Part shown: one piece after another, positions 10,115 through 22,553 of the stretch
Numbering within the stretch: position 1 is the stretch's first letter
Layout: each line of letters begins with the position of its first letter
NCBI RefSeq assembly: GCF_003315515.1
Contig: NZ_QNRY01000013.1
Span: 1 to 64,000 of the forward strand
From: Brenneria salicis ATCC 15712 = DSM 30166
GTDB lineage: Bacteria > Pseudomonadota > Gammaproteobacteria > Enterobacterales > Enterobacteriaceae
Direction: 5' to 3'
Length of the DNA stretch: 64,000 nucleotides
The notes under the pieces: generated by a model
What the model saw: only the letters and a program-made list of their open reading frames with translations
Databases searched by the model: none
Told to the model about the DNA's origin: nothing
Program-made: the position numbers and the translations under genes

Positions 10115-10906
10115 ATGGCTATAGCAGATTTAGATAAACAACCCGATTCCGTGTCGTCCGTTTTAAAGGTTTTTGGTATTTTGCAGGCATTAGGTGAAGA
10201 GCGGGAGATTGGCATTACCGAACTTTCTCAGCGTGTAATGATGTCTAAAAGTACCGTGTACCGGTTTTTACAGACGATGAAATCCCTGGGGTATGTCGCG
10301 CAGGAAGGCGAATCAGAGAAATATTCATTGACGCTGAAGTTGTTTGAGCTCGGCGCAAAGGCATTACAGAATGTCGATTTGATCCGTAGTGCGGATATAC
10401 AGATGCGCGAGCTTTCGGCGCTGACGCGGGAAACCATCCACCTTGGCGCGCTGGACGAAGACAGTATCGTTTATATCCACAAGATCGATTCAATGTATAA
10501 CTTGCGCATGTACTCGCGCATTGGGCGCCGTAATCCCTTATACAGTACGGCTATCGGTAAAGTGCTGCTTGCCTGGCGCGACAAAGACGAGGTGAATGAA
10601 ATTCTTTCCGCTGTCGAATTTACCCGTAGTACGCCGCATACCCTGAGTTCTGCTGATGCGCTGTTAACGCAGTTGGATCTGGTGCGCGAGCAAGGATACG
10701 GTGAAGATAATGAAGAGCAGGAAGAAGGATTGCGTTGCATCGCGGTGCCTGTTTTTGATCGCTTCGGCGTCGTTATCGCCGGCCTGAGCATTTCATTCCC
10801 GACGATCCGTTTTTCTGAAGAAAACAAACACGGATACGTTCAGATGTTGCATACCGCAGCCAGAAACATTTCTGAGCAGATGGGATATCACGATTATCCG
10901 TTCTGA
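10115..10906 (+). CDS. kdgR: Pectin-catabolism repressor KdgR (IclR family)
   Basis: 263 residues: winged helix-turn-helix at about residues 15-78 (ITELSQRVMMSKSTVYRFLQTMKSLGYV), then an IclR effector-binding domain with GRRNPLYSTAIGKVLLAW and a C-terminal GLSISFPTIRFSEE. It represses pectinase, transport and catabolic genes until the inducer 2-keto-3-deoxygluconate binds. Likely targets in this window are ogl, kdgM, the tog operon and kdgF, all with candidate boxes. The order kdgR-yebO near htpX is shared with E. coli. I saw no good KdgR box in front of kdgR itself. Confidence 0.97.
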   Translation: MAIADLDKQPDSVSSVLKVFGILQALGEEREIGITELSQRVMMSKSTVYRFLQTMKSLGYVAQEGESEKYSLTLKLFELGAKALQNVDLIRSADIQMRELSALTRETIHLGALDEDSIVYIHKIDSMYNLRMYSRIGRRNPLYSTAIGKVLLAWRDKDEVNEILSAVEFTRSTPHTLSSADALLTQLDLVREQGYGEDNEEQEEGLRCIAVPVFDRFGVVIAGLSISFPTIRFSEENKHGYVQMLHTAARNISEQMGYHDYPF

Positions 10907-10924
10907 TTAGGATCGCCGTCAATC

Positions 10925-10950
10925 AGCCTGTCCTTGCGACAGGCTTTTTT
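10925..10950 (+). terminator. Terminator after kdgR
   Basis: AGCCTGTC - CTTG - CGACAGGCT followed by T6, about 18 bases after the stop. Confidence 0.85.
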
Positions 10951-11049
10951 ATGCAATGCGATGACACAAAGGAGATATCGAACTTGCCGGATGCCCGGTG
11001 TTAAGATGAGTGCCGCCAATAACGGTTCGCTGCTTGTCCTGTTTGGTGG

Positions 11050-11155
11050 TTCGTTTTGAGTGGCGTTATTTTGAGTCGTGTTGTTTGAACAACATGTTGT
11101 TTGAATAGCATATTGTTTGAATAGCGAAGTTTTGGATAACGCGGTTTTGAGTGGA
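11050..11155 (+). repeat. Degenerate tandem repeat, period about 15-16 bp, before yebO
   Basis: The core TTTTGA or TTTTGG/TTTGAA recurs about seven times. The TTGA/TTGG tetramer is at 11056, 11071, 11085, 11101, 11117, 11132 and 11147, so the spacing is 14-16 bases. The central three units (11081-11096, 11097-11112, 11113-11128) are exactly 16 bases and share TTGTTTGAA. The array fills the gap just before yebO. Confidence 0.75.
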
Positions 11156-11163
11156 GTGGGTGT

Positions 11164-11439
11164 GTGAACATATTAGAAATGGTTTTTATCGCGCTGCTGG
11201 CGGTGTTGGCGCTGCTGGTTTGGTTTTTCATTAACCGGGCGAGCGTGCGGGCCAATGAGCAGATCAGGCTATTGCATAAAATTGTTGAGCAACAGCGTCA
11301 GCAACTGGATTTGTTAAAAATGCGGTTTCTGCAAGAGGCACGCCGCGCAACGGCAGAAAAGGCAGAAGATGATGCGCTGGATCTTCAGGAAAGTGACGAT
11401 GTCACGTTGGCATTTAAAAACGTCATCCCTGAACGTTGA
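11164..11439 (+). CDS. yebO: YebO family small membrane protein
   Basis: 91 residues with a GTG start. One N-terminal transmembrane helix (about residues 4-23) is followed by the signature WFFINRASVRANEQIRLL and a charged, coiled-coil-like tail. It matches E. coli YebO (95 residues), which also sits beside kdgR. The E. coli gene is next to mgrB; no mgrB could be found here. Function unknown; the topology suggests an inner-membrane anchored cytoplasmic coil. Confidence 0.82.
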   Translation: MNILEMVFIALLAVLALLVWFFINRASVRANEQIRLLHKIVEQQRQQLDLLKMRFLQEARRATAEKAEDDALDLQESDDVTLAFKNVIPER

Positions 11440-11719
11440 TTGCAGCCACGCTCCCGCGTTCGGCTAAAGTTTTTTTCAAATCAGAGCGCCAGTGCGCAAA
11501 TCCACATGAATAACGCATGTTTAGTCGGTTTATCTATTGGCGTTCCTGGCGGCAAGTGCTCGTTTATCCCTGGCTAGTTTGGTGATATTATCCTGACTGC
11601 CTGTTTAGGCCGAATGTGCTCACATAAAAGAAGCTGTGGGCCAACTTGTCGGTCAATCTGACATTGTGGGTCTGATTTAACCGTCAATCATTTGAAATTA
11701 AAGAAAATTGTTTTTGTAT

Positions 11720-11740
11720 GTGATCTTTCGTGCGGGTCAC
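11720..11740 (+). promoter_or_regulatory. thrS translational operator, tRNA-Thr anticodon mimic
   Basis: The stem GTGATCT / GGGTCAC (with G-U pairs) encloses the 7-base loop TTCGTGC. The loop has T at the place of U33 and CGT where the anticodon 34-36 of tRNA-Thr(CGU) would be. It lies 22 bases before the thrS ATG, next to the ribosome-binding site. In E. coli, ThrRS binds such an arm and blocks its own translation. Confidence 0.8.
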
Positions 11741-11762
11741 CACTGCAAATAAGGGAATTATA

Positions 11763-13691
11763 ATGCCTGTTATTACCCTTCCTGATGGAAGTCAGCGTCA
11801 CTACGATCACGCTGTTTCTCCCCTTGATGTTGCCCTTGATATCGGTCCCGGTCTGGCGAAAGCCTGCATCGCGGGTCGTGTTAATGGTGAATTGATCGAT
11901 GCCGGCGACAAAATCGAAACCGACGCGCAGTTGGCGATTATTACCGCCAAAGATGAGGCGGGTCTGGAGATTATTCGTCACTCCTGCGCTCACTTACTGG
12001 GCCATGCCATTAAGCAATTATGGCCGGATACCAGGATGGCGATTGGTCCGGTTATCGATAACGGTTTTTACTACGACGTTGATATTGATCGCACCCTGAC
12101 CCAGGAAGATATCGATCTGCTTGAAAAACGGATGCATGAACTTGCCGGCACTGACTATGACGTCATTAAAAAGAAAGTCAGTTGGCAGGAAGCGCGTGAT
12201 ACGTTTGCCGCTCGCGGCGAGATCTATAAAGTCGCTATTCTGGACGAAAACATCAGCCGTGATGATCGTCCTGGACTGTACCACCATCAGGAATATATCG
12301 ATATGTGCCGTGGTCCGCACGTACCGAACATGCGTTTCTGCCACCATTTCAAATTGCAGAAAACCTCCGGCGCATACTGGCGCGGCGACAGTAAAAACAA
12401 AATGCTGCAACGCATTTACGGCACAGCCTGGGCTGATAAAAAACAGCTTGCTTCTTATCTGCAACGTCTTGAGGAAGCGGCCAAACGTGATCACCGCAAG
12501 ATTGGTAAACAGCTTGATCTTTACCATATGCAGGAAGAAGCGCCAGGGATGGTGTTCTGGCACAACGATGGCTGGACCATCTTCCGTGAACTGGAAGCAT
12601 TTGTTCGCATGAAGCTGAAAGCGTATCAGTATCAGGAAGTGAAAGGCCCGTTCATGATGGACCGCGTACTGTGGGAAAAAACCGGACACTGGGAAAACTA
12701 CAAAGAAGCGATGTTCACCACGTCATCTGAAAACCGTGAATACAGCATTAAGCCGATGAACTGTCCGGGGCACGTACAGATTTTCAATCAGGGATTGAAA
12801 TCTTATCGCGATCTGCCGCTACGTATGGCCGAGTTCGGTAGCTGCCATCGTAATGAACCGTCTGGTTCCCTGCATGGATTAATGCGCGTGCGCGGATTTA
12901 CTCAGGATGATGCGCATATCTTCTGTACAGAAGAGCAGGTCCGTGATGAAGTCAATAGTTGCATCAAAATGGTGTATGATGTGTACAGCACCTTCGGTTT
13001 TGAAAAAATCGCGGTGAAACTGTCTACCCGTCCTGAAAAACGTATCGGCAGCGATGAAATGTGGGATCGCGCCGAGGAAGATTTGGCCGCCGCCCTGACT
13101 GAAAATGCTATTCCATTTGAATATCAGCCAGGTGAAGGGGCGTTCTACGGACCAAAAATTGAATTTACCTTACATGATTGTTTGGATCGTGCCTGGCAGT
13201 GTGGTACGGTGCAACTCGACTTTTCTTTACCCGGTCGCCTGAATGCCTCCTATGTGGGGGAAAGTAATGAACGTCAGGTGCCGGTAATGATTCACCGCGC
13301 CATTCTGGGATCAATGGAGCGTTTCATCGGCATTCTTACCGAGGAATTCGCAGGGTTCTTCCCAACCTGGTTGGCGCCGGTACAAGCGGTGATTATGAAT
13401 ATCACCGATAGCCAGTCTGATTATGTCAATGAATTGACCAGAAAACTGCAAGAAGCAGGCATTCGCGTAAAAGCAGACTTGAGAAATGAGAAGATAGGCT
13501 TTAAAATCCGCGAGCACACTTTACGGCGTGTTCCCTATATGTTGGTCTGTGGCGATAAAGAAGTGGAAGCAGGAAAAGTTGCTGTCCGTACTCGTCGTGG
13601 TAAAGACCTGGGGAGCCTTGATGTCAGCGATGTAATTAGCAAGCTGCAACAAGAGATTCGCAGCCGTAGTCTTCATCAATTGGAGGAATAA
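11763..13691 (+). CDS. thrS: Threonyl-tRNA synthetase
   Basis: 642 residues as in E. coli when started at the ATG at 11763 ([10 protein letters not shown]), with TAAGGG upstream. Order: TGS domain (1-62), editing domain (about 63-225) with [10 protein letters not shown], class II catalytic core (about 240-535) and anticodon-binding domain. The zinc-coordinating Cys of NCPGHV and the motif 2 region ([11 protein letters not shown]) are visible. It charges tRNA-Thr in the cytoplasm and heads the thrS-infC-rpmI-rplT cluster; only 3 bases separate it from the infC start. It is autoregulated through the operator just upstream. Confidence 0.98.
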   Translation: MPVITLPDGSQRHYDHAVSPLDVALDIGPGLAKACIAGRVNGELIDAGDKIETDAQLAIITAKDEAGLEIIRHSCAHLLGHAIKQLWPDTRMAIGPVIDNGFYYDVDIDRTLTQEDIDLLEKRMHELAGTDYDVIKKKVSWQEARDTFAARGEIYKVAILDENISRDDRPGLYHHQEYIDMCRGPHVPNMRFCHHFKLQKTSGAYWRGDSKNKMLQRIYGTAWADKKQLASYLQRLEEAAKRDHRKIGKQLDLYHMQEEAPGMVFWHNDGWTIFRELEAFVRMKLKAYQYQEVKGPFMMDRVLWEKTGHWENYKEAMFTTSSENREYSIKPMNCPGHVQIFNQGLKSYRDLPLRMAEFGSCHRNEPSGSLHGLMRVRGFTQDDAHIFCTEEQVRDEVNSCIKMVYDVYSTFGFEKIAVKLSTRPEKRIGSDEMWDRAEEDLAAALTENAIPFEYQPGEGAFYGPKIEFTLHDCLDRAWQCGTVQLDFSLPGRLNASYVGESNERQVPVMIHRAILGSMERFIGILTEEFAGFFPTWLAPVQAVIMNITDSQSDYVNELTRKLQEAGIRVKADLRNEKIGFKIREHTLRRVPYMLVCGDKEVEAGKVAVRTRRGKDLGSLDVSDVISKLQQEIRSRSLHQLEE

Positions 13692-14237
<546 letters not shown>

Positions 14238-14255
14238 GGCATTCAAGTAACTGAA

Positions 14256-14287
14256 CCCGCGCTGCGCATGCGCCGTGCGGGTTTTGT
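14256..14287 (+). terminator. Hairpin between infC and rpmI
   Basis: AACCCGC ... GCGGGTT with a GC-rich inner palindrome and TTTT, 19 bases after infC. In E. coli this gap is partly read through and takes part in L20 control of rpmI-rplT. Confidence 0.6.
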
Positions 14288-14314
14288 TCGCCTTATCTGA
14301 TTCGTTGTAATTAA

Positions 14315-14533
<219 letters not shown>

Positions 14534-14557
14534 GTAACCTTTTTGAATTTAGAATAA

Positions 14558-14932
<375 letters not shown>

Positions 14933-14939
14933 GTCAGTT

Positions 14940-14966
14940 AAAAGAGGGAGCCTGGCTCCCTCTTTT
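14940..14966 (+). terminator. Terminator after rplT
   Basis: AAAAGAGGGAGCC - TGG - CTCCCTCTTTTA: long perfect stem ending in a T run. Confidence 0.88.
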
Positions 14967-15075
14967 AGTCTGTGGGGTTGATGTTGGTAAGATCATGGGT
15001 TGTAGTTGACATTTGTGCGACTCATTTTTCAATAAATCGATTTCCTGTTTTATAAAATGACAAGGTAACGCAAGT

Positions 15076-15120
15076 ATGCATACTGCTATTTTCCGCTTCT
15101 TTTTTTACTTTAGCGCCTGA
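15076..15120 (+). CDS. pheM: pheST leader peptide PheM
   Basis: 14-residue ORF [14 protein letters not shown], with five Phe codons. E. coli PheM ([14 protein letters not shown]) has the same length and Phe pattern. Ribosome stalling at the Phe codons when charged tRNA-Phe is scarce lets transcription continue past the attenuator into pheST. Confidence 0.95.
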   Translation: [14 protein letters not shown]

Positions 15121-15166
15121 ACTCAGGGGGCTTTGCGCGTAAGAAAAGAAACGAAAAGTAGCGCTC

Positions 15167-15194
15167 AAGCCTCCCAGTGGGAGGCTTTTTTTTT
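15167..15194 (+). terminator. pheST attenuator
   Basis: AAGCCTCCC - AGT - GGGAGGCTT followed by a run of T, 46 bases after the PheM stop and well before pheS. It has the position and shape of the E. coli pheST attenuator. Confidence 0.9.
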
Positions 15195-15259
15195 AGAAAT
15201 ATTATGCTGATTTTTCAATGCTTTTTCTTCAGATAGCAAGAAACGGAGAAGGTCATTGA

Positions 15260-16297
<1,038 letters not shown>

Positions 16298-16312
16298 GGC
16301 GGGAATATCATC

Positions 16313-18700
16313 ATGAAATTCAGTGAACTCTGGTTGCGCGAGTGGGTAAACCCGGCAGTTGACAGCGATACATTATCTGAACAAATCACCATGGCCGGCC
16401 TTGAGGTTGATGGTATTGAACCGGTGGCCGGCGCGTTCCACGGCGTGGTGGTGGGAGAGGTGGTTGAGTGCGCGCCACATCCGAACGCCGATAAACTGCG
16501 GGTAACAAAAGTGAATGTGGGCGGCGATCGCCTGCTGGATATCGTTTGCGGCGCGCCGAACTGTCGTCAAGGGCTGAAAGTGGCGGTGGCGACAGTGGGC
16601 GCGGTGTTACCGGGCGATTTCAAAATCAAAGCAGCCAAGCTGCGTGGCGAGCCGTCTGAAGGCATGTTGTGCTCATTCTCCGAACTGGGTATTTCTGACG
16701 ATCATAACGGCATTATAGAACTGCCGCTCGATGCGCCAATGGGTACGGATATTCGACAATATCTGCAACTGGACGACAACACCATTGAAATCAGCGTTAC
16801 GCCAAATCGTGCGGATTGTCTTGGCATCATTGGCGTGGCGCGCGATGTGGCGGTGCTGAACCAATTACCGCTGAGCGAACCTGAAATTGAGCCCGTCGCG
16901 GCCACCATTCAGGACGCGTTCCCGATTCAGGTCGAAGCCCCGCAAGCTTGCCCGCGTTATCTGGGACGTGTGGTCAAAGGCATCGACATCAACGCCGCCA
17001 CGCCCTTGTGGATGCGTGAAAAACTGCGGCGTTGCGGCATTTGTTCTATCGATCCGGTGGTTGATGTCACCAACTATGTCCTGCTGGAGCTAGGTCAGCC
17101 GATGCACGCGTTCGATCTCGATCGTCTGGAAGGCGGGATAGTGGTGCGTCAGGCCCATGATGGCGAAACGCTGACGCTGCTGGACGGCAATGAAGCGAAG
17201 CTGAATGCGGATACGCTGGTGATCGCCGATAAACAGAAGGCGCTGGCGCTGGGCGGTATTTTTGGCGGGGAGCATTCCGGCGTGAATCAGGACACGCAGA
17301 ATGTTCTGCTGGAATGCGCTTATTTTAATCCGTTGTCCATTACCGGACGCGCGCGCCGCTATGGTTTGCATACCGATGCCTCACATCGTTACGAGCGTGG
17401 TGTTGATCCGGCGATACAACATAAGGCGATGGAACGCGCCACGCGTCTGCTGATCGACATTTGCGGCGGTGAAGCTGGGCCGGTCATGGATGTGACCAGC
17501 GCGGCGGATTTACCCACGCGGGCGACGATTACGTTGCGTCGTGAAAAACTGGATCGCCTGATTGGTCACGTCATTGCCGATGAACAGGTGACCGATATAT
17601 TGCAGCGTCTTGGCAGCAAAGTGACCAAAACAGCTACCGGCTGGCAGGCAGTTGCACCAAGCTGGCGTTTCGATATGGAAATCGAAGAAGATCTGGTTGA
17701 AGAAGTCGCCCGTATTTACGGCTACAACAACATTCCCAACATCGCGACGCTCGCGCCGTTGACCATGACGTCACACCGCGAAGCGACGCTGTCTCTCAAA
17801 CGCGTCAAGACGTTATTGGTCGATCATGGCTATCAGGAAGCAATTACTTACAGTTTTGTTGATCCGAAAATTCAGGCGCTGATCCATCCCGGTGAACAGG
17901 CGTTGAACCTGCCTAGTCCGATTTCAGCGGAAATGTCAGCCATGCGTCTGTCCTTGTGGAGCGGGTTGCTGGGTGCGGTGGTGTACAACCAGAACCGCCA
18001 GCAGAGCCGCTTGCGTCTGTTTGAAAGCGGCTTACGTTTTGTGCCTGACAGTAGCGCCGACCTGGGTATTCGTCAGGATTTCATGCTGGCTGGCGTGATT
18101 ACCGGCACCCGTTACGAAGAGCATTGGGATCTGGCGCGTCAGGCTGTTGACTTCTATGATTTAAAAGGTGATTTGGAAGCTGTTCTGGCGCTGACCGGAA
18201 AACTGTCCGACATCGAATTCAAAGCGGAAAGCAATCCGGCATTGCATCCAGGGCAAAGTGCTGCTATTTATCTCTGCGGGGAACGCATTGGATTTATTGG
18301 GGTTATTCACCCGGAGCTTGAGCGTAAACTGGATCTGAACGGGCGCACCGTGGTGTTCGAATTACTGTGGGATAAGGTCGCAGACCGCGTGCTGCCTGAT
18401 GCGAGCGATATTTCCCGCTTCCCTACAAACCGTCGTGACATCGCTGTGGTAGTGGCCGAAAGCGTGTCTGCTGGCGATATTTTAGCCGAGTGTAAGAAAG
18501 TTGGCGCAAATCAGTTAGTTGGCGTAAACTTATTTGACGTGTACCGAGGTAAGGGTGTAGCGGATGGTTATAAGAGTCTGGCTATCAGTCTGATCTTGCA
18601 AGATACCTCTCGTACACTGGCAGAAGAGGAAATTGCCGCTACCGTTGCAGAATGCGTAGCAGCATTAAAACAGCGATTCCAAGCATCCTTGAGGGATTGA
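16313..18700 (+). CDS. pheT: Phenylalanyl-tRNA synthetase beta subunit
   Basis: 795 residues, as in E. coli. An N-terminal tRNA-binding/EMAP-like domain (about 40-150, [15 protein letters not shown]) is followed by the B3/B4 editing module, B5 and the catalytic-like core. The C-terminal anticodon-binding B8 domain contains [12 protein letters not shown]. Co-transcribed with pheS, and 4 bases before ihfA. Confidence 0.98.
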   Translation: MKFSELWLREWVNPAVDSDTLSEQITMAGLEVDGIEPVAGAFHGVVVGEVVECAPHPNADKLRVTKVNVGGDRLLDIVCGAPNCRQGLKVAVATVGAVLPGDFKIKAAKLRGEPSEGMLCSFSELGISDDHNGIIELPLDAPMGTDIRQYLQLDDNTIEISVTPNRADCLGIIGVARDVAVLNQLPLSEPEIEPVAATIQDAFPIQVEAPQACPRYLGRVVKGIDINAATPLWMREKLRRCGICSIDPVVDVTNYVLLELGQPMHAFDLDRLEGGIVVRQAHDGETLTLLDGNEAKLNADTLVIADKQKALALGGIFGGEHSGVNQDTQNVLLECAYFNPLSITGRARRYGLHTDASHRYERGVDPAIQHKAMERATRLLIDICGGEAGPVMDVTSAADLPTRATITLRREKLDRLIGHVIADEQVTDILQRLGSKVTKTATGWQAVAPSWRFDMEIEEDLVEEVARIYGYNNIPNIATLAPLTMTSHREATLSLKRVKTLLVDHGYQEAITYSFVDPKIQALIHPGEQALNLPSPISAEMSAMRLSLWSGLLGAVVYNQNRQQSRLRLFESGLRFVPDSSADLGIRQDFMLAGVITGTRYEEHWDLARQAVDFYDLKGDLEAVLALTGKLSDIEFKAESNPALHPGQSAAIYLCGERIGFIGVIHPELERKLDLNGRTVVFELLWDKVADRVLPDASDISRFPTNRRDIAVVVAESVSAGDILAECKKVGANQLVGVNLFDVYRGKGVADGYKSLAISLILQDTSRTLAEEEIAATVAECVAALKQRFQASLRD

Positions 18701-18704
18701 ACCT

Positions 18705-19001
18705 ATGGCGCTTACTAAAGCTGAAATGTCAGAATACCTGTTTGAGAAGCTTGGGCTGAGCAAACGGGATGCCAAAGAGCTAGTCGAGCTGTTTTTTGAA
18801 GAAGTTCGTCGCGCTTTGGAAAATGGCGAGCAGGTTAAATTGTCCGGTTTTGGCAATTTTGATTTGCGAGACAAGAACCAACGTCCGGGACGTAACCCAA
18901 AAACTGGCGAAGATATTCCGATTACGGCGCGCCGTGTGGTCACGTTCCGTCCGGGGCAAAAGCTAAAAAGCAGGGTAGAGAACGCGTCTCCCAAAGAGTA
19001 A
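18705..19001 (+). CDS. ihfA: Integration host factor alpha subunit
   Basis: 98 residues: [20 protein letters not shown] start and the DNA-bending arm with [12 protein letters not shown]. Forms the IhfA-IhfB heterodimer, which bends DNA at specific sites in recombination, replication and sigma-54 transcription. It sits 4 bases after pheT in the same operon. The E. coli neighbour btuCED is absent and an ABC exporter lies next door instead. Confidence 0.98.
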   Translation: MALTKAEMSEYLFEKLGLSKRDAKELVELFFEEVRRALENGEQVKLSGFGNFDLRDKNQRPGRNPKTGEDIPITARRVVTFRPGQKLKSRVENASPKE

Positions 19002-19014
19002 ACGTGATAAACCC

Positions 19015-19040
19015 AAAAGGCCGCGCAAGCGGCCTTTTTT
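19015..19040 (+). terminator. Terminator after ihfA
   Basis: AAAAGGCCGC - GCAA - GCGGCCTTTTTT, 14 bases after the ihfA stop. Confidence 0.9.
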
Positions 19041-19145
19041 ACGCGTTTGATCTGTCCTAAATAGCGTTGATGCATTATGTGATTGGCGTCATGTTCAGTA
19101 CGGAATCAACGTAAACGCGAGGCACGAACCTCCTCGCGAAGGGGA

Positions 19146-20864
19146 TCAAGCTTGTCTGAACTGTGCCTGATGCAAACTGGCGTAAATCCCTCGGTGCGCG
19201 ATTAAAGCCTGATGGCTGCCTTGCTCAATGATCCCGCCGTTATCGACCACCACAATGCGTTCAGCATTCTGAATGGTTGCCAGCCGATGGGCGATAACCA
19301 GCGTGGTTCGTCCCGCCGAAAGTTCACTGAGCGATTGTTGAATCGCCTGCTCGGTAGCGCTATCCAGGGCGGAGGTGGCTTCATCCAGAATCAGAATCGG
19401 TGGATTTTTCAGGAAAATCCGCGCAATGGATAAACGCTGTTTCTGTCCGCCAGACAATTTAACGCCGCGTTCGCCAACGATGGTATCCAGTCCGTCAGGC
19501 AGATTCTCAATCAGTTCGTCCAGTCTGGCGCGTCGCGCCGCCTGCATAATTTCGTCATCGCCGGCGCCCAGTTTGCCATAGGCAATATTTTCACGAATGG
19601 TGCCGCCAAACAGAAACACATCCTGCTGAACAATACCGATCTGGCTGCGTAGCGATGTCTGCGTCATGTCGCGGATATCAATACCATCGATAGTGATGCT
19701 GCCGCTAGTGAGATCATAAAAACGAGGCAGCAGCGAACAAAGCGTGGTTTTTCCCGCGCCGGAAGGCCCGACAAAGGCGATCGTTTCGCCCGCACGAATC
19801 GACAGGTCAACATTATGGATGATTGGGCGGTCTGGCGAATAGCCAAAACCAACCTGATTGAACCGGATATCGCCTTTGAGCGTACCGACATCACGTGCAT
19901 GGGGCGCGTCTGCAATTTCCGGCACGGTATCGATCAGTTGTGTAAAGCGTTTGAAACCGGCTATTCCTTTCGGGTAGCTCTCCAGCACCGAGGTAATTTT
20001 AGCGACCGGACGGAAGAACACATCGATCAGCAACAGGAAGCCAACAAAACCGCCGTAGGTAAGTTCGCCTTTAATGACATACCAGATGCCCGCCAGCATG
20101 ACGATCAATTGAATCAGGCGAGTGCTCAGGTAGCTGAGCGTCAAACTGGCGGTCATGATGCGGTAGGCCTGAAGTTTGGTTCGGCGATAATTTTCATTGT
20201 CATGGGAAAACAGTTTTTTCTCATGCGCTTCGTTGGCGAACGCCTTGACTACCCGAATGCCGCCAACACTTTCTTCAATACGCGCGTTGAAATTGCCGAC
20301 CTGACCGAACAACTGACGCCAGGTGTCGGTCATGCGGGCACCATAGCGACTGACCAGAAACGTCATAAACGGGACGATAACGACAGTCAGCATAGCCAGA
20401 GGCAGATGTACGGTGGCCATCAGAATAAACGCGCCGATGAAGGTCATAATGGCGATAAAGAGATCTTCCGGGCCGTGATGGGCGATTTCTCCCACTTCTT
20501 CCAAATCCTTGGTGACGTGGGTAATGATATGCCCGGTTTTCATATTGTCGTAATAGCGAAAAGGCAACTTTTGCAGGTGTTCAAACGCCTGACGACGCAT
20601 ATCGGTTTCGATGCCGACGCCCAGCGCATGGCCCCAATAGTTCACAATGGCCATCAGTCCGGTATTCAGTAAATACACGGCCAATAGCGCCACTGACGCC
20701 AGCAGAATCAATGACCAGTCCTGTTCCGGCAGCAGCGTATCAATGAACGCTTTAATTGCCATCGGAAAACCCAGTTCAAGCAACCCGGCGATAATGGCGC
20801 AGCCAAAATCCAGTACAAATAACCCCTTGTAAGGAGCGTAATAAGAGAAGAAGCGCCGTAACAT
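19146..20864 (-). CDS. ABC-type exporter half-transporter (MsbA/multidrug-like)
   Basis: 572 residues, a fused permease (about six helices, residues 1-310) and ATPase. Walker A is GPSGAGKTT, the signature is LSGGQKQRLSIAR, Walker B is ILILDEATSALD and the switch region ends VIAHRLAT. The type IV exporter fold works as a homodimer in the inner membrane and moves lipophilic substrates outward. The substrate cannot be read from sequence. It is not msbA itself, which would be next to lpxK. It is transcribed towards ihfA and has no operon partner. Confidence 0.88.
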   Translation of the reverse strand: MLRRFFSYYAPYKGLFVLDFGCAIIAGLLELGFPMAIKAFIDTLLPEQDWSLILLASVALLAVYLLNTGLMAIVNYWGHALGVGIETDMRRQAFEHLQKLPFRYYDNMKTGHIITHVTKDLEEVGEIAHHGPEDLFIAIMTFIGAFILMATVHLPLAMLTVVIVPFMTFLVSRYGARMTDTWRQLFGQVGNFNARIEESVGGIRVVKAFANEAHEKKLFSHDNENYRRTKLQAYRIMTASLTLSYLSTRLIQLIVMLAGIWYVIKGELTYGGFVGFLLLIDVFFRPVAKITSVLESYPKGIAGFKRFTQLIDTVPEIADAPHARDVGTLKGDIRFNQVGFGYSPDRPIIHNVDLSIRAGETIAFVGPSGAGKTTLCSLLPRFYDLTSGSITIDGIDIRDMTQTSLRSQIGIVQQDVFLFGGTIRENIAYGKLGAGDDEIMQAARRARLDELIENLPDGLDTIVGERGVKLSGGQKQRLSIARIFLKNPPILILDEATSALDSATEQAIQQSLSELSAGRTTLVIAHRLATIQNAERIVVVDNGGIIEQGSHQALIAHRGIYASLHQAQFRQA

Positions 20865-21060
20865 GACGTTATTTTTTCGTTAAATTAATGGGGGGATCAC
20901 TATAACAGGTTATCGCGCTGAGCGGCATTCTGGCCTTCTATTCCCAACATGTATTGCACTGGAGCATGATCTTCAAGTTTGCGGTGTTGTGCTTATATGT
21001 CGTTAAAACGGGCAAGGCGGATGCCGTGACCAGCATCCGCCAGAGGGAATCAAAACCAGT

Positions 21061-21885
21061 TTAGCGCCAGAAATCGTCGAAAACCGTTACCGGTGGCCGA
21101 CGTTTATGTTCAGTTTTGCGATACCAGTTCTCAATAATCGCGGCATCTTTGGCATCGATTTTTTTACCTTCAAGGTAGTCGTCAATTTTTTCATAAGTGA
21201 CGCCCAGCGCCACTTCATCCGGCAGTGAAGGCCGATCTTCCTCCAGATCTGCCGTCGGCGCCTTGGTGTAAAGGTGAGAAGGGCAGCCCAGTTCCCGCAG
21301 GAGCGCTTTCCCTTGACGTTTGTTCAACCGGAAGATGGGGTTGATATCTGTTCCACCATCGCCATATTTAGTGAAGAAACCCGTCACGGCTTCAGCAGCA
21401 TGGTCGGTTCCCACCACCAGTCCGGCATGCATGCCGGCGATGCTGTATTGCGCTTTCATTCGTTCACGGGCTTTTTCATTACCTTTGACGAAATCGGACA
21501 GTTCAATACCGATCGCCCTCAGCGTAGCTTCACTGGCTTCCACCGCCGGTTTGATATTAACAGTCAGCACGCGGTCAGGCTGTATGAACGCGATGGCGTC
21601 CTGACAGTCGGCTTCATCGGCCTGTACGCCATAAGGCAGGCGCACGGCAATAAACTGATAACTTTCATCGCCTGTTTCACTGCGCATTTCGGTAATGGCC
21701 GTTTGGCAAAGTTTACCTGTTAACGTCGAATCCTGACCTCCGCTCAGCCCCAATACCAGCGATTTCACAAATGGGTGGGCGCTCAGATAATTCTTTAAAA
21801 AATCAACGCTAACGCGGATTTCTTTCATCGGGTCGATGGTGCTTTTGACTCCCAGTGCAGCGATGATGTCTGACTGTAATGACAT
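21061..21885 (-). CDS. nadE: NH3-dependent NAD+ synthetase
   Basis: 274 residues; E. coli NadE is 275. It converts nicotinate adenine dinucleotide to NAD+ using ammonia and ATP, the last step of NAD synthesis. The N-type ATP pyrophosphatase loop SGGQDST is at about residues 46-52. [22 protein letters not shown] and the C-terminal [10 protein letters not shown] are also present. No glutaminase domain is fused, so ammonia is the nitrogen source. It is divergent from osmE as in E. coli. Confidence 0.97.
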   Translation of the reverse strand: MSLQSDIIAALGVKSTIDPMKEIRVSVDFLKNYLSAHPFVKSLVLGLSGGQDSTLTGKLCQTAITEMRSETGDESYQFIAVRLPYGVQADEADCQDAIAFIQPDRVLTVNIKPAVEASEATLRAIGIELSDFVKGNEKARERMKAQYSIAGMHAGLVVGTDHAAEAVTGFFTKYGDGGTDINPIFRLNKRQGKALLRELGCPSHLYTKAPTADLEEDRPSLPDEVALGVTYEKIDDYLEGKKIDAKDAAIIENWYRKTEHKRRPPVTVFDDFWR

Positions 21886-22112
21886 AATCTCCCCCTCCTG
21901 AACTTATTGATCCTGCGAAATAATTATTTCAATCATCAGAGTGTAAAACGAATTGGCGTGAAGAAAAAGGACAAGCGTTTTGTCAATGGTTTAATCTATG
22001 GCTGATACCTTTCTTTTATCGATGAAGTGGTTACTTCATCAGCCTGCCATTTGAAAAAGTGCCAGTTGCCATCTAGTCTTATCCAGGACCCATTAATCAA
22101 TGAGGTAATGAA

Positions 22113-22445
22113 ATGAAAAATAATCGTATAATGTTGTGTATTGTGGCGGCAGGAGCTGTCTTTCTTTCTGGGTGTTCGGCCTACAATAAAGCAGAGAGTT
22201 ATGTAAATGAACCGGTAGTGAAAGATGTTAAGGTGGGAATGACGAAGCAGCAGGTTCATCAGATTGCCGGTTCGGGTGGTATGGAGCGAAGAATGGTGAA
22301 TGCCACCGGCACCTGTAGCGATTACGTGTTGAAGAATCGTGACGGTACGGCCCAGAGCTATTTTGTCAGTTATGACGAGAACGGGTATGTCCGCAACAAG
22401 GGCTTCCAAAGTTGTCAGGCATACGACACCAACCCGCAACGGTAA
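22113..22445 (+). CDS. osmE: Osmotically inducible lipoprotein OsmE
   Basis: 110 residues. A type II signal peptide with lipobox LSGC (lipidated Cys at about residue 21) is followed by a SmpA/OmlA-like domain (VKVGMTKQQVHQIAG ... CSDYVL). It matches E. coli OsmE (112 residues) and keeps the osmE-nadE neighbourhood. The protein is held by lipid in the envelope; its precise role is unknown. Expression in E. coli rises with osmolarity and growth arrest. Confidence 0.95.
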   Translation: MKNNRIMLCIVAAGAVFLSGCSAYNKAESYVNEPVVKDVKVGMTKQQVHQIAGSGGMERRMVNATGTCSDYVLKNRDGTAQSYFVSYDENGYVRNKGFQSCQAYDTNPQR

Positions 22446-22553
22446 AGTGGTGTCCCGCATCATCTGATGCAACGTTATTTACAATCCAATGCCGGAAAAT
22501 TACTTTTCCGGCATTATTTTTTGCTTAATCGCGGGTTAGCGTTTTATCCGCAT

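Noticed and set aside
11440-11719. A possible mgrB gene after yebO
   Set aside because: No short ORF with the MgrB hydrophobic helix and cysteines could be read in the gap.
19815-20672. 285-codon plus-strand ORF antisense to the ABC exporter
   Set aside because: It mirrors the conserved ABC gene; the composition (rich in His, Asp, Gln) is typical of an antisense shadow.
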